In this document: positions 8,873-18,122 of the stretch, piece after piece
How positions within the stretch are numbered: the first letter of the stretch is position 1
Layout of the letters: each line of letters opens with the position of its first letter
From: Microcystis aeruginosa Ma_SC_T_19800800_S464
Lineage (GTDB): Bacteria > Cyanobacteriota > Cyanobacteriia > Cyanobacteriales > Microcystaceae
Assembly: GCA_007095785.1 (NCBI GenBank)
Contig: SFBL01000084.1
Span: forward strand, 1 to 56,048
Reading direction: 5' to 3'
Length of the DNA stretch: 56,048 nucleotides
Position numbers and translations under genes: made by a program
The notes under the pieces: generated by a model
The model's database searches: none
The model's input: only the letters and a program-made list of their open reading frames with translations
What the model was told of the DNA's origin: nothing

Positions 8873-9066
8873 TGGGGGTGTTGGGGTTTTAGGGTTTTAG
8901 GGTTTTAGGGTGTTGGGGTTTTAGGGTGTTGGGGTTTTAGGGTTTTAGGGTTTTAGGGTTTTAGTTGAATTTCCCCTATCCCCATTTCCCCATTTCCCCA
9001 TTTCCCCATTTCCCCATTTCCCCATTCCCCCAACCCCTATCCCCCATCCCCCAACCCCCATCCCCC
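8873..9066. repeat. G-rich then C-rich low-complexity tract between sphS and phoU
   Basis: The left half is built of GGGTTTTA units with some GGGTGTTG units. The right half is built of CCCCATTT units and CCCCCAAC/CCCCCAT units. GGGTTTTA repeats are G-quadruplex-capable on the + strand, and the right half is G-rich on the - strand. No gene is visible in 8858-9164. Confidence 0.85.
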
Positions 9067-9164
9067 AAAAAATCTGTCAAGTTCTCTAGACAACTGTACA
9101 AAATCGAAAATTTTCTTGTTATCACTGTAGAGAAAGAGTAGTTTTATGTTAAACGAATCCGACC

Positions 9165-9833
9165 GTGAGCCTATCCAAAGAAACCAATCATCCCGATCGC
9201 ACCTATTTCGCGCGTTCTCTCCAGCGATTGGAACAGGATGTGCTGAGAATGGGAACCTTGGTCGAAGAATCCTTTCGTCTTAGCCATCAATCCCTTTTTG
9301 CTAGGGATTTGGAAATGGCGAAAAAAATCGCCCCCCTTGACAAGGAAATCGATCGCTACTACCGTCAAATCGAGTTAGATTGTGCCACTCTCATGACGCT
9401 ACAGGCTCCCGTAGCTCAAGATTTGCGGCTGTTAAGTGCTTTTATGCAATTAGTGCGCGATTTGGAGCGTATCGGCGATTATGCCAAGGATTTGGCTGAA
9501 ATAGCACTCAAATTATTCGCCTATACTCCCCACGATTGTATGGGTGAGATCGAGGCTATGTCCCACCATGCCCAGTATATGTTAGCCACGAGCCTTGTTG
9601 CCCTGGCCGACCTCGATCAAGAAGCCGGTCCAAAGGTCAAAGAACTAGATAATACAGTCGATCGAGCCTATGATTATCTCTATCACACTCTCGCCCATCA
9701 AAGAGATATTAAGGGTGTGGTGGAACCAATCCTGCTGATGGCTTTACTAATCCGTCATCTGGAACGTATGGCCGATCACGCCACCAATATCGCCCAAAGG
9801 GTATCTTACATCGTTACCGGACAGAGAGGCTGA
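9165..9833 (+). CDS. phoU: PhoU-family phosphate signalling regulator
   Basis: This 222-residue all-helical protein has two PhoU three-helix repeats: ELDCATLMTLQAPVAQDLR... with RDLERIGDYAKDLAE, and ILLMALLIRHLERMADHATN. The ERxxDxxxN/D metal-binding signatures are present in both halves. PhoU-type proteins couple phosphate transport to the sensor kinase; in cyanobacteria the equivalent (SphU) represses SphS in phosphate-replete cells. I chose the GTG at 9165 because it gives the usual start-to-first-helix distance; the nearby ATG at 9146 is in another frame. Confidence 0.88.
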   Translation: MSLSKETNHPDRTYFARSLQRLEQDVLRMGTLVEESFRLSHQSLFARDLEMAKKIAPLDKEIDRYYRQIELDCATLMTLQAPVAQDLRLLSAFMQLVRDLERIGDYAKDLAEIALKLFAYTPHDCMGEIEAMSHHAQYMLATSLVALADLDQEAGPKVKELDNTVDRAYDYLYHTLAHQRDIKGVVEPILLMALLIRHLERMADHATNIAQRVSYIVTGQRG

Positions 9834-9882
9834 GGGTGTGGAAGTTCCTCAGATGATTTCCCTCGAACTCTGGCCCTCGCTT

Positions 9883-10758
9883 TTAGCGTTTACGACTCAG
9901 GGGGTTAAAAATTTCACTTAACCCCTCCCCCAAGAGGGATAAACCCACCACCATCGTGGTCATTGCTAATCCGGGGAATAAAGTGGTCCACCAGATACCT
10001 GTAGATAAATCCGCCAAAGCTTCCTTGAGATCATGTCCCCATTCCGGCACTTCTTCTGGTAATCCTAAGCCTAAAAAGCCTAAACCGCCTAAAACCAGGA
10101 TCGCATCCGCTGCGTTGAGGGTAAACAGAACCGGGACACTCTGGACGACATTAAAGAAAAGATATTTTGATAATATACGGCTAGGACTGGCCCCGATCGC
10201 TCGCGCTGCTTCGATAAATAACTCATTTTTAACGCTGGCGGTTTGATTTCTGACCACGCGAAAATATTGGGGAATATAGGCAATGCTAACAGCGATCGCT
10301 ACATTGAGGATACCACGACCCAAAACGAAAGCGAGAGCCACCGATAATAATAACCCCGGCAAGGTGTAGAGGGTATCCATGAGAAAGAGGAGAACGCGAT
10401 CGATTTTACCCCCCAAATAACCGCTAATTAGTCCTAAAGGAACCCCTATGACTAAAGATAATCCTGTGGCCAAAAATACCACGGACAAGGCCGCTCGCGC
10501 CCCGAATAGGGTGCGGGAAAAGACATCATAACCGCGCATATTTGTCCCGAACCAATGCCCGGAACTGGGGGATTGTAGGGGATAATTGCTTAAAATGTCG
10601 GTTGGATCCTGAATCAGTCCGATCGCTTGCAGAAGGGGCGAAAACAGGGCAATCAGGATAAAAATAATTGTCAATACCAACCCAACCCCTAGGAGCTTAG
10701 TGGTTAGGTTGGGTTTCAGAAAAGGATCGATCGGCAATTTAACAGGAGTCATCGACAA
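9883..10758 (-). CDS. DppC/OppC-type ABC transporter permease
   Basis: This 291-residue integral membrane protein has an N-terminal transmembrane segment and OppC-N region, the conserved HWFGTNMRGYDVFSR segment, five more hydrophobic spans, and the EAARAIGASPSRIL cytoplasmic loop that contacts the ATPase. It belongs to permeases of peptide/nickel ABC importers. No binding protein, ATPase or second permease is adjacent; scattered subunits are common in cyanobacteria. Substrate unknown. Confidence 0.85.
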   Translation of the reverse strand: MSMTPVKLPIDPFLKPNLTTKLLGVGLVLTIIFILIALFSPLLQAIGLIQDPTDILSNYPLQSPSSGHWFGTNMRGYDVFSRTLFGARAALSVVFLATGLSLVIGVPLGLISGYLGGKIDRVLLFLMDTLYTLPGLLLSVALAFVLGRGILNVAIAVSIAYIPQYFRVVRNQTASVKNELFIEAARAIGASPSRILSKYLFFNVVQSVPVLFTLNAADAILVLGGLGFLGLGLPEEVPEWGHDLKEALADLSTGIWWTTLFPGLAMTTMVVGLSLLGEGLSEIFNPLSRKR

Positions 10759-10826
10759 AATTTAGCCATTGCATAGAACGCTAATTGTAGAAGACAAGGC
10801 TAACCAGCGACAAGAGCAGTATTTTT

Positions 10827-10940
10827 TCAGACAGCCGGGGCCGAAACGACCATAAACCAGAGCAAGACTGCCAAAGCTAAAACAGTTAGTTTAATCAGGA
10901 CATAAAGCAGTCCGTTGGGATAAAGGAGATCGTGAAACAT
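10827..10940 (-). CDS. 37-residue single-span membrane protein, divergent from ndhN
   Basis: The protein MFHDLLYPNGLLYVLIKLTV continues through a hydrophobic helix (LALAVLLWFMVV) to SAPAV. It has a near-perfect Shine-Dalgarno AAGGAGG 5 nt before the ATG, which is unusually strong for this window and argues that the gene is real. Size and design resemble the tiny subunits of thylakoid complexes (for example NDH-1 or photosystem small subunits). The divergent neighbour is ndhN, but I cannot assign it to a named subunit. I see no other gene in 10759-11067. Confidence 0.65.
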   Translation of the reverse strand: MFHDLLYPNGLLYVLIKLTVLALAVLLWFMVVSAPAV

Positions 10941-11067
10941 ATTGCCTCCTTGGGAGAGAGTAGCGATTGTCTCTTTCTCATACTCTGATCCTAAGTCTTT
11001 TTCTGTTCACCTGACGCACAACTTAACAAAACGTGCGATTATAGGGAAAAAGATTTTTTTACTAGCT

Positions 11068-11544
11068 ATGGCACTACTGACCACAGGAAAACCATTTATT
11101 CGCGATCTGGAACAATACGGTGCTTTAGGTGTTTACGCACCCTTAGAAGGAGGTTACGAGGGACGCTATCAAAGACGTTTACGGGCCACTGGGTACAATG
11201 TCCTGCATATCACCGCTAGAGGTCTAGGGGATTTAAGTGCCTATCTTACCGGCATTCATGGAGTCCGTCCCCCCCATTTAGGTAAAAAAAATATTGGTCG
11301 GGAAGCAGCCGTGGGACCGGTTTATTTTATTCCTCCCATTGCTACCTATCAATTGGAAAATTTACCCCCCAAATCTAAGGGTTTAGTGATTTGGATTATT
11401 GAAAGTTTTGTTTTATCCTCGGAAGAAAAACAATACTTAATTAATCTTAGTCAACAGGAACCCCGTTTAAAATTTGTCCTCGAATTGGGTGGGGAAAGAT
11501 ATTTCCGTTGGCAACCTTTGGGCAAATCTTTAATCGCTGCCTAA
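11068..11544 (+). CDS. ndhN: NAD(P)H-quinone oxidoreductase subunit N
   Basis: This 158-residue protein matches NdhN closely: MALLTTGK..FIRDLE, GGYEGRYQRRLRATGY, ARGLGDLSAYLT.IHGVRPPHLG, LPPKSKGLVIWIIE and a C-terminal FRWQPLGKSL. NdhN is a peripheral subunit of the thylakoid NDH-1 complex (cyclic electron flow, respiration, CO2 uptake). I chose the ATG at 11068 because the family starts at MALLTTG; the longer frame from 10942 is extension into the upstream region. Confidence 0.93.
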   Translation: MALLTTGKPFIRDLEQYGALGVYAPLEGGYEGRYQRRLRATGYNVLHITARGLGDLSAYLTGIHGVRPPHLGKKNIGREAAVGPVYFIPPIATYQLENLPPKSKGLVIWIIESFVLSSEEKQYLINLSQQEPRLKFVLELGGERYFRWQPLGKSLIAA

Positions 11545-11746
11545 ATTACCGAAATAACACGGTTACTGAAATATCTCCCCCTCAACCCCTCTCCCCAGAG
11601 AGGGAGACTTCAATTCTTGAGAGTTTGTTGTTCCTTTCTCACCCTTTGGTAGCTATTTATTTAATTTTCTTAATTTTGCGAGTTGGTCTAGGTGAATTTG
11701 CAATAATATGGGATATCGTTGCCGCAAAAAACCTAGGAGTTAGATC

Positions 11747-13189
11747 GTGACAGTGAGAGTTCGTATTGCCCCCAGTCCCACGGGAAATTTACACATTGGA
11801 ACAGCACGCACAGCCGTGTTTAACTGGCTTTTTGCCCATCATCACCGGGGTAAATTTATCCTGCGCGTGGAAGATACAGATTTAGAACGTTCTCGACCAG
11901 AATATACGGAAAATATTCAAGCGGGCCTACAATGGTTAGGACTGAATTGGGATGAAGGTCCTTTTTTTCAAACTCAACGCCTTAATTATTATCTTCAAGC
12001 TATTCAAACCCTGCTCGATCGAGGTTTAGCCTATCGTTGTTATTGTACCCCGGAAGAATTGGAAAAAATGCGGGAAGAACAAAAAGCCCGTAATCTTGCC
12101 CCCCGTTACGATAATCGTCACCGTTATCTCACCCCCGAACAACAAGCGCAATTCGAGCAAGGGGGGAGAAAAGCAGTAATTCGTTTTATTATTGATGATG
12201 ATCGAGAAATTATTTGGCAGGATTTAATCCGGGAAAAAGTCATCTGGAAAGGTAGTGATTTAGGGGGGGATATGGTGATCGCTCGTACCTCGGAAAATGC
12301 CGAGGAAAACTTCGGTCAGCCTCTCTATAATTTAGCGGTAGTTGTTGATGATATCGATATGGCAATTACCCATGTTATTCGTGGGGAAGATCACATCGCT
12401 AATACGGCTAAACAAATTCTTTTATACGAAGCTTTGGGGGCAAAAGTGCCGGAGTTTGCCCACACTCCTTTGATCTTAAATCAGGAGGGTCGCAAGTTAT
12501 CTAAACGGGATGGAGTCACTTCGATCGATGATTTCCGAAAACTGGGTTTTTTGCCGCAAGCTTTGGTTAATTACATGACTCTACTGGGTTGGACTCCTCC
12601 CGATTCCACTGAAGAAATTTTTACCCTTGAAGCGGCCGCTGAAGTGTTTAGTTTAGAACGGGTAAATAAAGCGGGGGCAAAATTTGACTGGACGAAATTG
12701 GATTGGATTAATAGTCAATATCTCCATCGTTTAACCGGTGAGGAATTAGTGCCTTTACTTCTCCCCTACTGGCAAGAAGCAGGGTATAATTTTGCTGCTG
12801 AAACTGATCGAGCTTGGTTGATCGGTTTGGCTACTCTCATCGGTCCGAGCTTAACTCGTTTAAGCGATGCTGTCGCCGAAAGTCGCTTACTTTTAACCCC
12901 TCTGGCGAATTATAATCAGGAGGCTTTGAGTCAATTACAATTAGAGGGAGTTAAGGATATTATCAAGGATATTCTCGCCGCTATTACTCCCGATTTGACC
13001 GGAGAAGCTGCTAAGGGAATTGTGGAGACAACAACTAAAGCCCATCGGGTTAAAAAAGGTCTGGTGATGAAGTCTCTACGCGCCGCTTTGATGGGGGAGT
13101 TACACGGTCCAGATTTAATGCAGTCTTGGCTACTTCTCAATCAAAAAGGTTGGGATATATCCCGTCTTCAGCAAGCAGTAAATAGTTAA
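11747..13189 (+). CDS. gltX: Glutamyl-tRNA synthetase
   Basis: This 480-residue class I aminoacyl-tRNA synthetase has the HIGH-type motif at residues 10-19 ([10 protein letters not shown]) and the KLSKR motif at 250-254. It charges tRNA-Glu for translation, and Glu-tRNA also starts tetrapyrrole synthesis (haem, chlorophyll, bilins). Start is a GTG. The 202-nt gap before it holds a short CCCTCTCCCC/GAGAGGG imperfect palindrome but no gene I would support. Confidence 0.95.
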   Translation: MTVRVRIAPSPTGNLHIGTARTAVFNWLFAHHHRGKFILRVEDTDLERSRPEYTENIQAGLQWLGLNWDEGPFFQTQRLNYYLQAIQTLLDRGLAYRCYCTPEELEKMREEQKARNLAPRYDNRHRYLTPEQQAQFEQGGRKAVIRFIIDDDREIIWQDLIREKVIWKGSDLGGDMVIARTSENAEENFGQPLYNLAVVVDDIDMAITHVIRGEDHIANTAKQILLYEALGAKVPEFAHTPLILNQEGRKLSKRDGVTSIDDFRKLGFLPQALVNYMTLLGWTPPDSTEEIFTLEAAAEVFSLERVNKAGAKFDWTKLDWINSQYLHRLTGEELVPLLLPYWQEAGYNFAAETDRAWLIGLATLIGPSLTRLSDAVAESRLLLTPLANYNQEALSQLQLEGVKDIIKDILAAITPDLTGEAAKGIVETTTKAHRVKKGLVMKSLRAALMGELHGPDLMQSWLLLNQKGWDISRLQQAVNS

Positions 13190-13233
13190 ATTGATTGGCT
13201 ATCAGTTATCAGAAAATTTCTCGTATATTGGGG

Positions 13234-13341
13234 TTGACAAATGCCCTAATATTGCTATATACTTTCTAGTATAATAGGGATCCGTGTCGCCCTGCATACC
13301 CTGCTCGTGATCGATTACTGAGGGGACAGGGGCGAATTTTT
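13234..13341 (+). promoter_or_regulatory. Promoter and structured leader upstream of pfkA (repeat copy A)
   Basis: TTGACAAAT (13234), TATACTT (13258) and TATAAT (13270-13275) are followed by AGGGATCCGTG and TCGCCCTG. Further on, CAGGGGCGA (13327-13335) can pair with TCGCCCTG, and a T-run follows at 13337-13341. That arrangement fits a short terminated RNA or an attenuator in the pfkA leader. The promoter and early transcribed sequence recur at 53828 and, on the other strand, at 55431. Confidence 0.55.
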
Positions 13342-13450
13342 CGGTTTTTTCCCCTAGCTGTCAGGGACGATCTAGAAACTTTCTTAATTTTTAGGCATTA
13401 TCCGCAACTTTTCCCTAAATATAGATTTGTTAATCTCCTAACAAAAAGCT

Positions 13451-14533
13451 ATGGGTGAAAAAAAACGAATTGGACTTCTCACCAGTGGTGGCGACTGTGC
13501 GGGTTTAAATGCCGCCATTCGTGCCGTTGTCCACCATGCCACTGGCAATTATGGCTGGGAAGTGGTGGGTATTCGAGAAGCAACTAACGGATTAGTTAAC
13601 CGTCCCCCCAAAACCACGATCTTTGATATTGAAGGAGTTGATCGCCTGTTAGTGATGGGGGGAACAATTCTCGGTACTACCAATAAGGGGGATCCCTTCG
13701 CTTTCCCGATGCCGGATGGAACCTTGATCGATCGCTCTCAGGACATCATCGACGGCTATCATAGTTTGGGACTGGATGCCCTGATCGGTATCGGTGGCGA
13801 TGGTAGTCTGGCGATTTTGCGCCGTATTGCCCAACAGGGAGGCATTAATCTGATTGGTATCCCCAAAACCATCGATAATGATGTGGGAGCCACAGAAGTC
13901 TCCATCGGCTTCGATACAGCTACTAATATCGCCACAGAAGCCCTCGATCGCCTCCATTTTACCGCCGCTAGTCATAACCGGGTGATGATTCTAGAAGTTA
14001 TGGGTAGAGATGCCGGCCATATCGCCCTGGCTGCCGGTATTGCGGGGGGGGCCGATATCATTCTCATTCCCGAAATTCCCTACCGATTAGAGAAGGTCTG
14101 CGAGAAGATCCGGCAACGGCAGCGTATGGATAAACAGTTTTCTCTGATTATTGTCTCCGAGGCTGTGCGTACCGAAACTGGCGATCGCCTAGTGCAAAAG
14201 GAAGCCCTAGGAGAAGATCGTCTCGGGGGTATCGGTCGCTATTTAGCCGAAGAAGTTGCCAGGGAAACCGGGGCCGAAACGAGAGTGACTTTCCTGGGCC
14301 ACATTCAACGGGGGGGCATTCCTTCTCCGATGGATCGCTTACTGGGGGCGGCTTTTGGCGTGGCGGCCGTGGATCTGATCGCCAGGAGGGAATTCGATCG
14401 CATGGTGGCCTGGCAAAATCGGCAAGTGGTCAGTGTTCCCATCGAGGAGGCGATTAAAACCTATCGCATCGTCGATCTCGAAGAAACTTTAGTCAAAACC
14501 GCCAGGGGTTTGGGTATTTGTCTAGGGGATTGA
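13451..14533 (+). CDS. pfkA: 6-phosphofructokinase
   Basis: This 360-residue PfkA-family enzyme phosphorylates fructose 6-phosphate in glycolysis. Visible motifs are LLTSGGDCAGLNAAIR at residues 9-24, GGDGS at 115-119 (nucleotide site) and PKTIDND at 138-144 (catalytic loop with Asp). The Gly in GGDGS fits ATP use, while Lys in PKTIDND is the residue also seen in pyrophosphate-dependent enzymes, so the signature is mixed, as in many bacterial ATP-PFKs of this group. Length is normal. Confidence 0.92.
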   Translation: MGEKKRIGLLTSGGDCAGLNAAIRAVVHHATGNYGWEVVGIREATNGLVNRPPKTTIFDIEGVDRLLVMGGTILGTTNKGDPFAFPMPDGTLIDRSQDIIDGYHSLGLDALIGIGGDGSLAILRRIAQQGGINLIGIPKTIDNDVGATEVSIGFDTATNIATEALDRLHFTAASHNRVMILEVMGRDAGHIALAAGIAGGADIILIPEIPYRLEKVCEKIRQRQRMDKQFSLIIVSEAVRTETGDRLVQKEALGEDRLGGIGRYLAEEVARETGAETRVTFLGHIQRGGIPSPMDRLLGAAFGVAAVDLIARREFDRMVAWQNRQVVSVPIEEAIKTYRIVDLEETLVKTARGLGICLGD

Positions 14534-15045
14534 GATTAAATCTAGGGGAATTGGTGCGAGAATTAACCCTTTAGTATCGCCCTTTCCCCACCGATTAAAA
14601 TTACCCCTCAAATAAAGAAGTTATTTCACCATTAAGATAACTTCTCTATTCATAGTAAGCGCCAATTCAAATTTGATACGCATCAAACCCCAGAAAAACC
14701 CTTATTTCTCCAACGGGTTAACGGCTATGAGCCTTATAAAGCAAGCCTTTTAGTCGCTCTGTCACCCCTTGAAGGTCAAAAGCCTTATTTTAAAAGGGTT
14801 TTACCATTATTCAGCAAGCCCTAAGTAGGTAGGTGAAATTAAATATAAGATAAACGTAGGTTGGGTTGACGCATGAAACCCAACGCCCGCATGGGTTACG
14901 AAGTGCGCTAACCCATCCTACAAATAATTGCGCCTCCCCACTTATTCCTGATAAGTCCTCTCTTGATCAATAATGTGGTGGGTTACGGCGAATTTTTAAT
15001 TATTGGTTAACTGCTTAACTTATGGTCGCCTAACCCACCCTAGAT
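14534..15045. repeat. Intergenic region with two interspersed hairpin repeats
   Basis: No gene is visible. 14856-14921 holds nested inverted repeats (GTAGG...CCTAC outside, GTTGGGTT/AACCCAAC and ATGGGTTA/TAACCCAT inside). 14977-14991 (GGTGGGTTACGGCGA) pairs with 15026-15039 (TCGCCTAACCCACC). Both look like dispersed cyanobacterial palindromic repeats between the ends of the convergent pfkA and ndhD genes, and they may also end transcription. Confidence 0.6.
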
Positions 15046-16629
15046 TTAGATTTCGGGGGCTTTTAGGGAATAAAGGGAGAAACTAGGGGTTTTTGCCTTT
15101 GCCTGTTGCACTAAACTGGGGACAGAATTACGCGCTAGGGCGGTTAATTTATTGGTAGTAGCATCGTAAATTGTCGTGGCCACTTTGGGATAGAGTCCAA
15201 TACCGATAATTGGCACTAATAGAGAAGCGATGATAAAGACTTCCCGGGGTTCCGCATCCACTAGGGGATGGTGTTCTTCTAATTCCTTATTTTCCGGCCC
15301 GTAGAGAATTTCTCGCAACATGGACAAGAGATAAATTGGGGTGAGAATGACACCGATAGCCGCTAAAAAGACGATAATAACTCGGAAAGTGGGACTATAG
15401 GCATCACTGGTGGCAAAACCGATAAATACCATTAATTCCGCCACAAAACCGCTCATCCCGGGCAAAGCGAGGGAAGCGAGGGAACAGGTGGTCCACATGG
15501 CAAAAACTTTCTTCATTTTCTTGCCGACACCGCCCATCTCGTCTAACATCAGGGTATGGGTGCGATCGTAGGTACAACCGACCATAAAGAATAAACTCGC
15601 CCCAATCAGTCCGTGGGAAATCATCTGTAACATCGCCCCACTTGTACCAATATCGGTAAAGGAAGCCATACCAATCAGGACAAATCCCATGTGAGAGATG
15701 GAAGAATAGGCAATTTTGCGCTTAAGATTGCGTTGGGCAAAGGAAGTTAAGGCGGCGTAGATAATATTAACTACCCCTAAAATCACCAAAACGGGGGCGA
15801 AAACGGCGTGAGCATCGGGTAACATCCCCATATTCATCCGTAAGAGCGCATAACCACCCATTTTAAGCAAAATTCCCGCTAGTAACATATGGGCGGGGGC
15901 AGTGGCTTCGCCGTGGGCATCCGGTAGCCAAGTATGGAGGGGGAAGATGGGCAGTTTTACCCCGTAGGCAATCAGGAAACCGGCGTAGAGGAATAATTGC
16001 AGTTTCAGGGGAAAATCCTTGCCGGCAATAGTCACCATGTCAAAGGAGACGGTATCGCCATAAAAAGCCATCGTCAGCGCCGCTACAAGGATGAAGAGAG
16101 AGCCTCCGGCGGTGTAAAGGATAAATTTGGTGGCTGCGTAGAGACGGCGTTTACCGCCCCAAATAGAGAGGATTAGATAGACGGGGACTAATTCTAATTC
16201 CCAGACGAGGAAGAACAGTAACAGATCCTGCACGGCAAACACCGCAACCTGTCCCCCGTACATCAACAGCATCAGGAAGTAGAATAGTTTCGGTTTAAAA
16301 GTCACTGGCCAAGCCGCTAAGATAGCTAGAGTGGTGATAAATCCCGTTAAGATAATCAGAGGCATGGAGAGGCCATCGGCTCCTAATGACCATCTTAGGT
16401 CAATTTCGGGCAACCATTGGTAACTTTCCACTAATTGCAGATTGGGATTAGCGAAATCGTAACTGGTGTAGAAAGCGTAGATAATTAGGGCAAAGTCGAT
16501 TAATCCCACCGTCAGAGCAAACCATCTCACGGTTTTACCGTCTTTATCGGGAATTATGGGAACCAATAAGGCGGCGACGATGGGAAAAAGGATGATGGCA
16601 GTTAACCAAGGAAAGTTCGTTAGATTCAT
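15046..16629 (-). CDS. ndhD1: NAD(P)H-quinone oxidoreductase chain 4 (NdhD1 type)
   Basis: This 527-residue polytopic protein is the proton-pumping NdhD subunit. It has about 14 hydrophobic spans, the conserved Glu in [18 protein letters not shown], and [20 protein letters not shown] with the lysine and histidine of the antiporter-like fold, then [14 protein letters not shown]. Sequence style matches the NdhD1/D2 group used in respiration and cyclic flow rather than the CO2-uptake NdhD3/D4; the number is inferred. It is monocistronic here. Confidence 0.9.
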   Translation of the reverse strand: MNLTNFPWLTAIILFPIVAALLVPIIPDKDGKTVRWFALTVGLIDFALIIYAFYTSYDFANPNLQLVESYQWLPEIDLRWSLGADGLSMPLIILTGFITTLAILAAWPVTFKPKLFYFLMLLMYGGQVAVFAVQDLLLFFLVWELELVPVYLILSIWGGKRRLYAATKFILYTAGGSLFILVAALTMAFYGDTVSFDMVTIAGKDFPLKLQLFLYAGFLIAYGVKLPIFPLHTWLPDAHGEATAPAHMLLAGILLKMGGYALLRMNMGMLPDAHAVFAPVLVILGVVNIIYAALTSFAQRNLKRKIAYSSISHMGFVLIGMASFTDIGTSGAMLQMISHGLIGASLFFMVGCTYDRTHTLMLDEMGGVGKKMKKVFAMWTTCSLASLALPGMSGFVAELMVFIGFATSDAYSPTFRVIIVFLAAIGVILTPIYLLSMLREILYGPENKELEEHHPLVDAEPREVFIIASLLVPIIGIGLYPKVATTIYDATTNKLTALARNSVPSLVQQAKAKTPSFSLYSLKAPEI

Positions 16630-16689
16630 CGGCTGTTTTAATATTTATTTAATCGTCAGAATCGAGAAATTAAGCTAGAGGCTTTTTGA

Positions 16690-16718
16690 CGGTTTTCCCA
16701 GGGAAACCGCCTTTTTTT
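16690..16718 (+). terminator. Intrinsic terminator-like hairpin facing out of ndhD
   Basis: CGGTTTTCCC and GGGAAACCG form a tight stem with a one-base loop region and are followed by seven T. On the + strand this would stop transcription running antisense through ndhD; on the - strand it lies in the ndhD leader. Confidence 0.5.
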
Positions 16719-16929
16719 CGCTTGTTCTCGCGGTTACATTTGACTGCACCTAACTCAATCTAGCAATTATTCTCCCGTCCTTGTCTGTTAATATTGTTAA
16801 GTTTCAAGAGACTTCTGGCCTAATTAGGGTTTGAGAGTTCAAAAATGGGAAAAATAGCGATGAGGTTGCAGAAAATCTCTAAATAAGAGGTAGGTGTTAA
16901 AAATTGTCGGCTCCCCCCCATATTGAAGG

Positions 16930-16971
16930 TAGGGTTGATTCATGAATCAACCCGACGATGAATCAACCCTA
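16930..16971. repeat. Palindromic GGGTTGATTCAT element with two alternative right arms
   Basis: 16932-16953 is a perfect 22-bp palindrome (half-site GGGTTGATTCA). A second copy of the right arm, ATGAATCAACCCTA, at 16958-16971 can also pair with the left arm at 16930-16943. The rest of 16630-16999 holds the hairpin upstream of ndhD and no gene. Confidence 0.7.
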
Positions 16972-16999
16972 GGATCAAGGGGGAAAGGGATAGTTCAGT

Positions 17000-17737
17000 T
17001 TAATCGGGCAAATCAAAGAGAACCCCCGTCATATAACGCTCTGCCCATTCCCACCCGAAGGCTTTTTCTAGTACACGCCGAGTTTTATCGTTTTTTTGCT
17101 GTTGACTACAATAATCCCGTTGTCCCTGTAAATAAATGCGCGCTTCTTCCCCAGAAAGAGGCTGACTTTCCCTAGCACATTTGCAGTGAATTGTCAAGAA
17201 ATCTGTTACTCTTTGTAAAAATTGTCCTTCCTCGGCGGCGGTTTCGGGACGAATAAACAGACAATATTGGGAGAAAATATGACCCCAAGGGGGCAAATCA
17301 CGAGCTTGAGCGAAATCAGCCGCAGGTAAAGCCGCTAAAGCTTGATTATAGGCACTAGAGAGGGTTTTATCGCCACTGGTGGGAGAAAGATCCACAATAG
17401 CAGCACTGATTCCCGCTTTGCCAGAGACTATATCACATCCGAACATCGGCAGCGGATATTCTGGACGGGGGAACATGACACAGTGAAGGATATCCAAACC
17501 ATTGCCCAGTTTAGCCAGTTCTAGGTGCATTTTGCGGAACTGGGGGGTTTGATAGCAGCGATTCTCGATAATTAATTTTTCCCCTTCTAAACGTCCCTCC
17601 ACATAGCCTAAACCTTCTGGCAACTCAAAGGGCGACAAATCAAGATAATTTTCCCAGTGGGACAGAATTGCCGTGGCTAATTGTCCAATCAGGGGATGAA
17701 GTAACGGTAAAATTTCAGGGTTGGTAACGGCTATCAT
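17000..17737 (-). CDS. pcyA: Phycocyanobilin:ferredoxin oxidoreductase
   Basis: This 245-residue enzyme reduces biliverdin IXalpha to phycocyanobilin using four electrons from ferredoxin, supplying chromophore for phycobilisomes and phytochromes. It carries the catalytic residues expected from the Synechocystis enzyme with a three-residue offset: Glu73 ([10 protein letters not shown]), His85 ([12 protein letters not shown]) and Asp102 (FGCDIVSGK). Length is normal. It starts beside a long heptamer array. Confidence 0.95.
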   Translation of the reverse strand: MIAVTNPEILPLLHPLIGQLATAILSHWENYLDLSPFELPEGLGYVEGRLEGEKLIIENRCYQTPQFRKMHLELAKLGNGLDILHCVMFPRPEYPLPMFGCDIVSGKAGISAAIVDLSPTSGDKTLSSAYNQALAALPAADFAQARDLPPWGHIFSQYCLFIRPETAAEEGQFLQRVTDFLTIHCKCARESQPLSGEEARIYLQGQRDYCSQQQKNDKTRRVLEKAFGWEWAERYMTGVLFDLPD

Positions 17738-17740
17738 AGG

Positions 17741-18030
17741 TCAGTTATCAGTTATCAGTTATCAGTTATCAGTTATCAGTTATCAGTTATCAGTTATCAG
17801 TCATTAGTCATCAGTTATCAGTCATCAGCTTTTTTCTCCCTATCACCCTATCTCCTATCACCCTATCTCCCTATCTCCTATCACCCTATCTCCTATCTCC
17901 CTATCTCCTATCACCCTATCTCCCTATCACCCTATCACCCTATCACCCTATCACCCTATCACCCTATCACCCTATCACCCTATCTCCTATCTCCTGTCTC
18001 CTGTCTCCTGACTCCTGTCTCCTGACGACT
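17741..18030. repeat. Low-complexity array: TCAGTTA heptamers then CACCCTAT/CTCCTAT units
   Basis: From 17741 about a dozen TCAGTTA heptamers run in tandem with slight decay. From about 17838 the unit changes to mixtures of CCTATCA and CCTATCTC, then CTCCTGT. It fills the divergent interval between pcyA and the transglutaminase-fold gene. No gene is seen in 17738-18122. Confidence 0.9.
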
Positions 18031-18122
18031 GACATCTAAAATCCACTTTACCCTATGGAGCGATCGAGATTAGAACTGGGAAATATAAAATTAACTTCTT
18101 TATCCTTCTCCCAATTTAGCCT

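Noticed and set aside
9146-9148. ATG upstream of phoU as its start
   Set aside because: It is in a different reading frame from the PhoU domain.
11508-11750. 80-residue open frame between ndhN and gltX
   Set aside because: It starts inside ndhN, has no family resemblance and runs through a palindromic spacer.
13234-13295. NtcA or LexA site as explanation of the pfkA promoter repeat
   Set aside because: No GTA-N8-TAC and no cyanobacterial LexA-type palindrome are present at the expected positions.
17741-18030. Possible CRISPR array in the short tandem repeats (also 37302-37378 and 45613-45787)
   Set aside because: Units are 7-8 nt with no unique spacers and no cas genes; they are simple tandem repeats.
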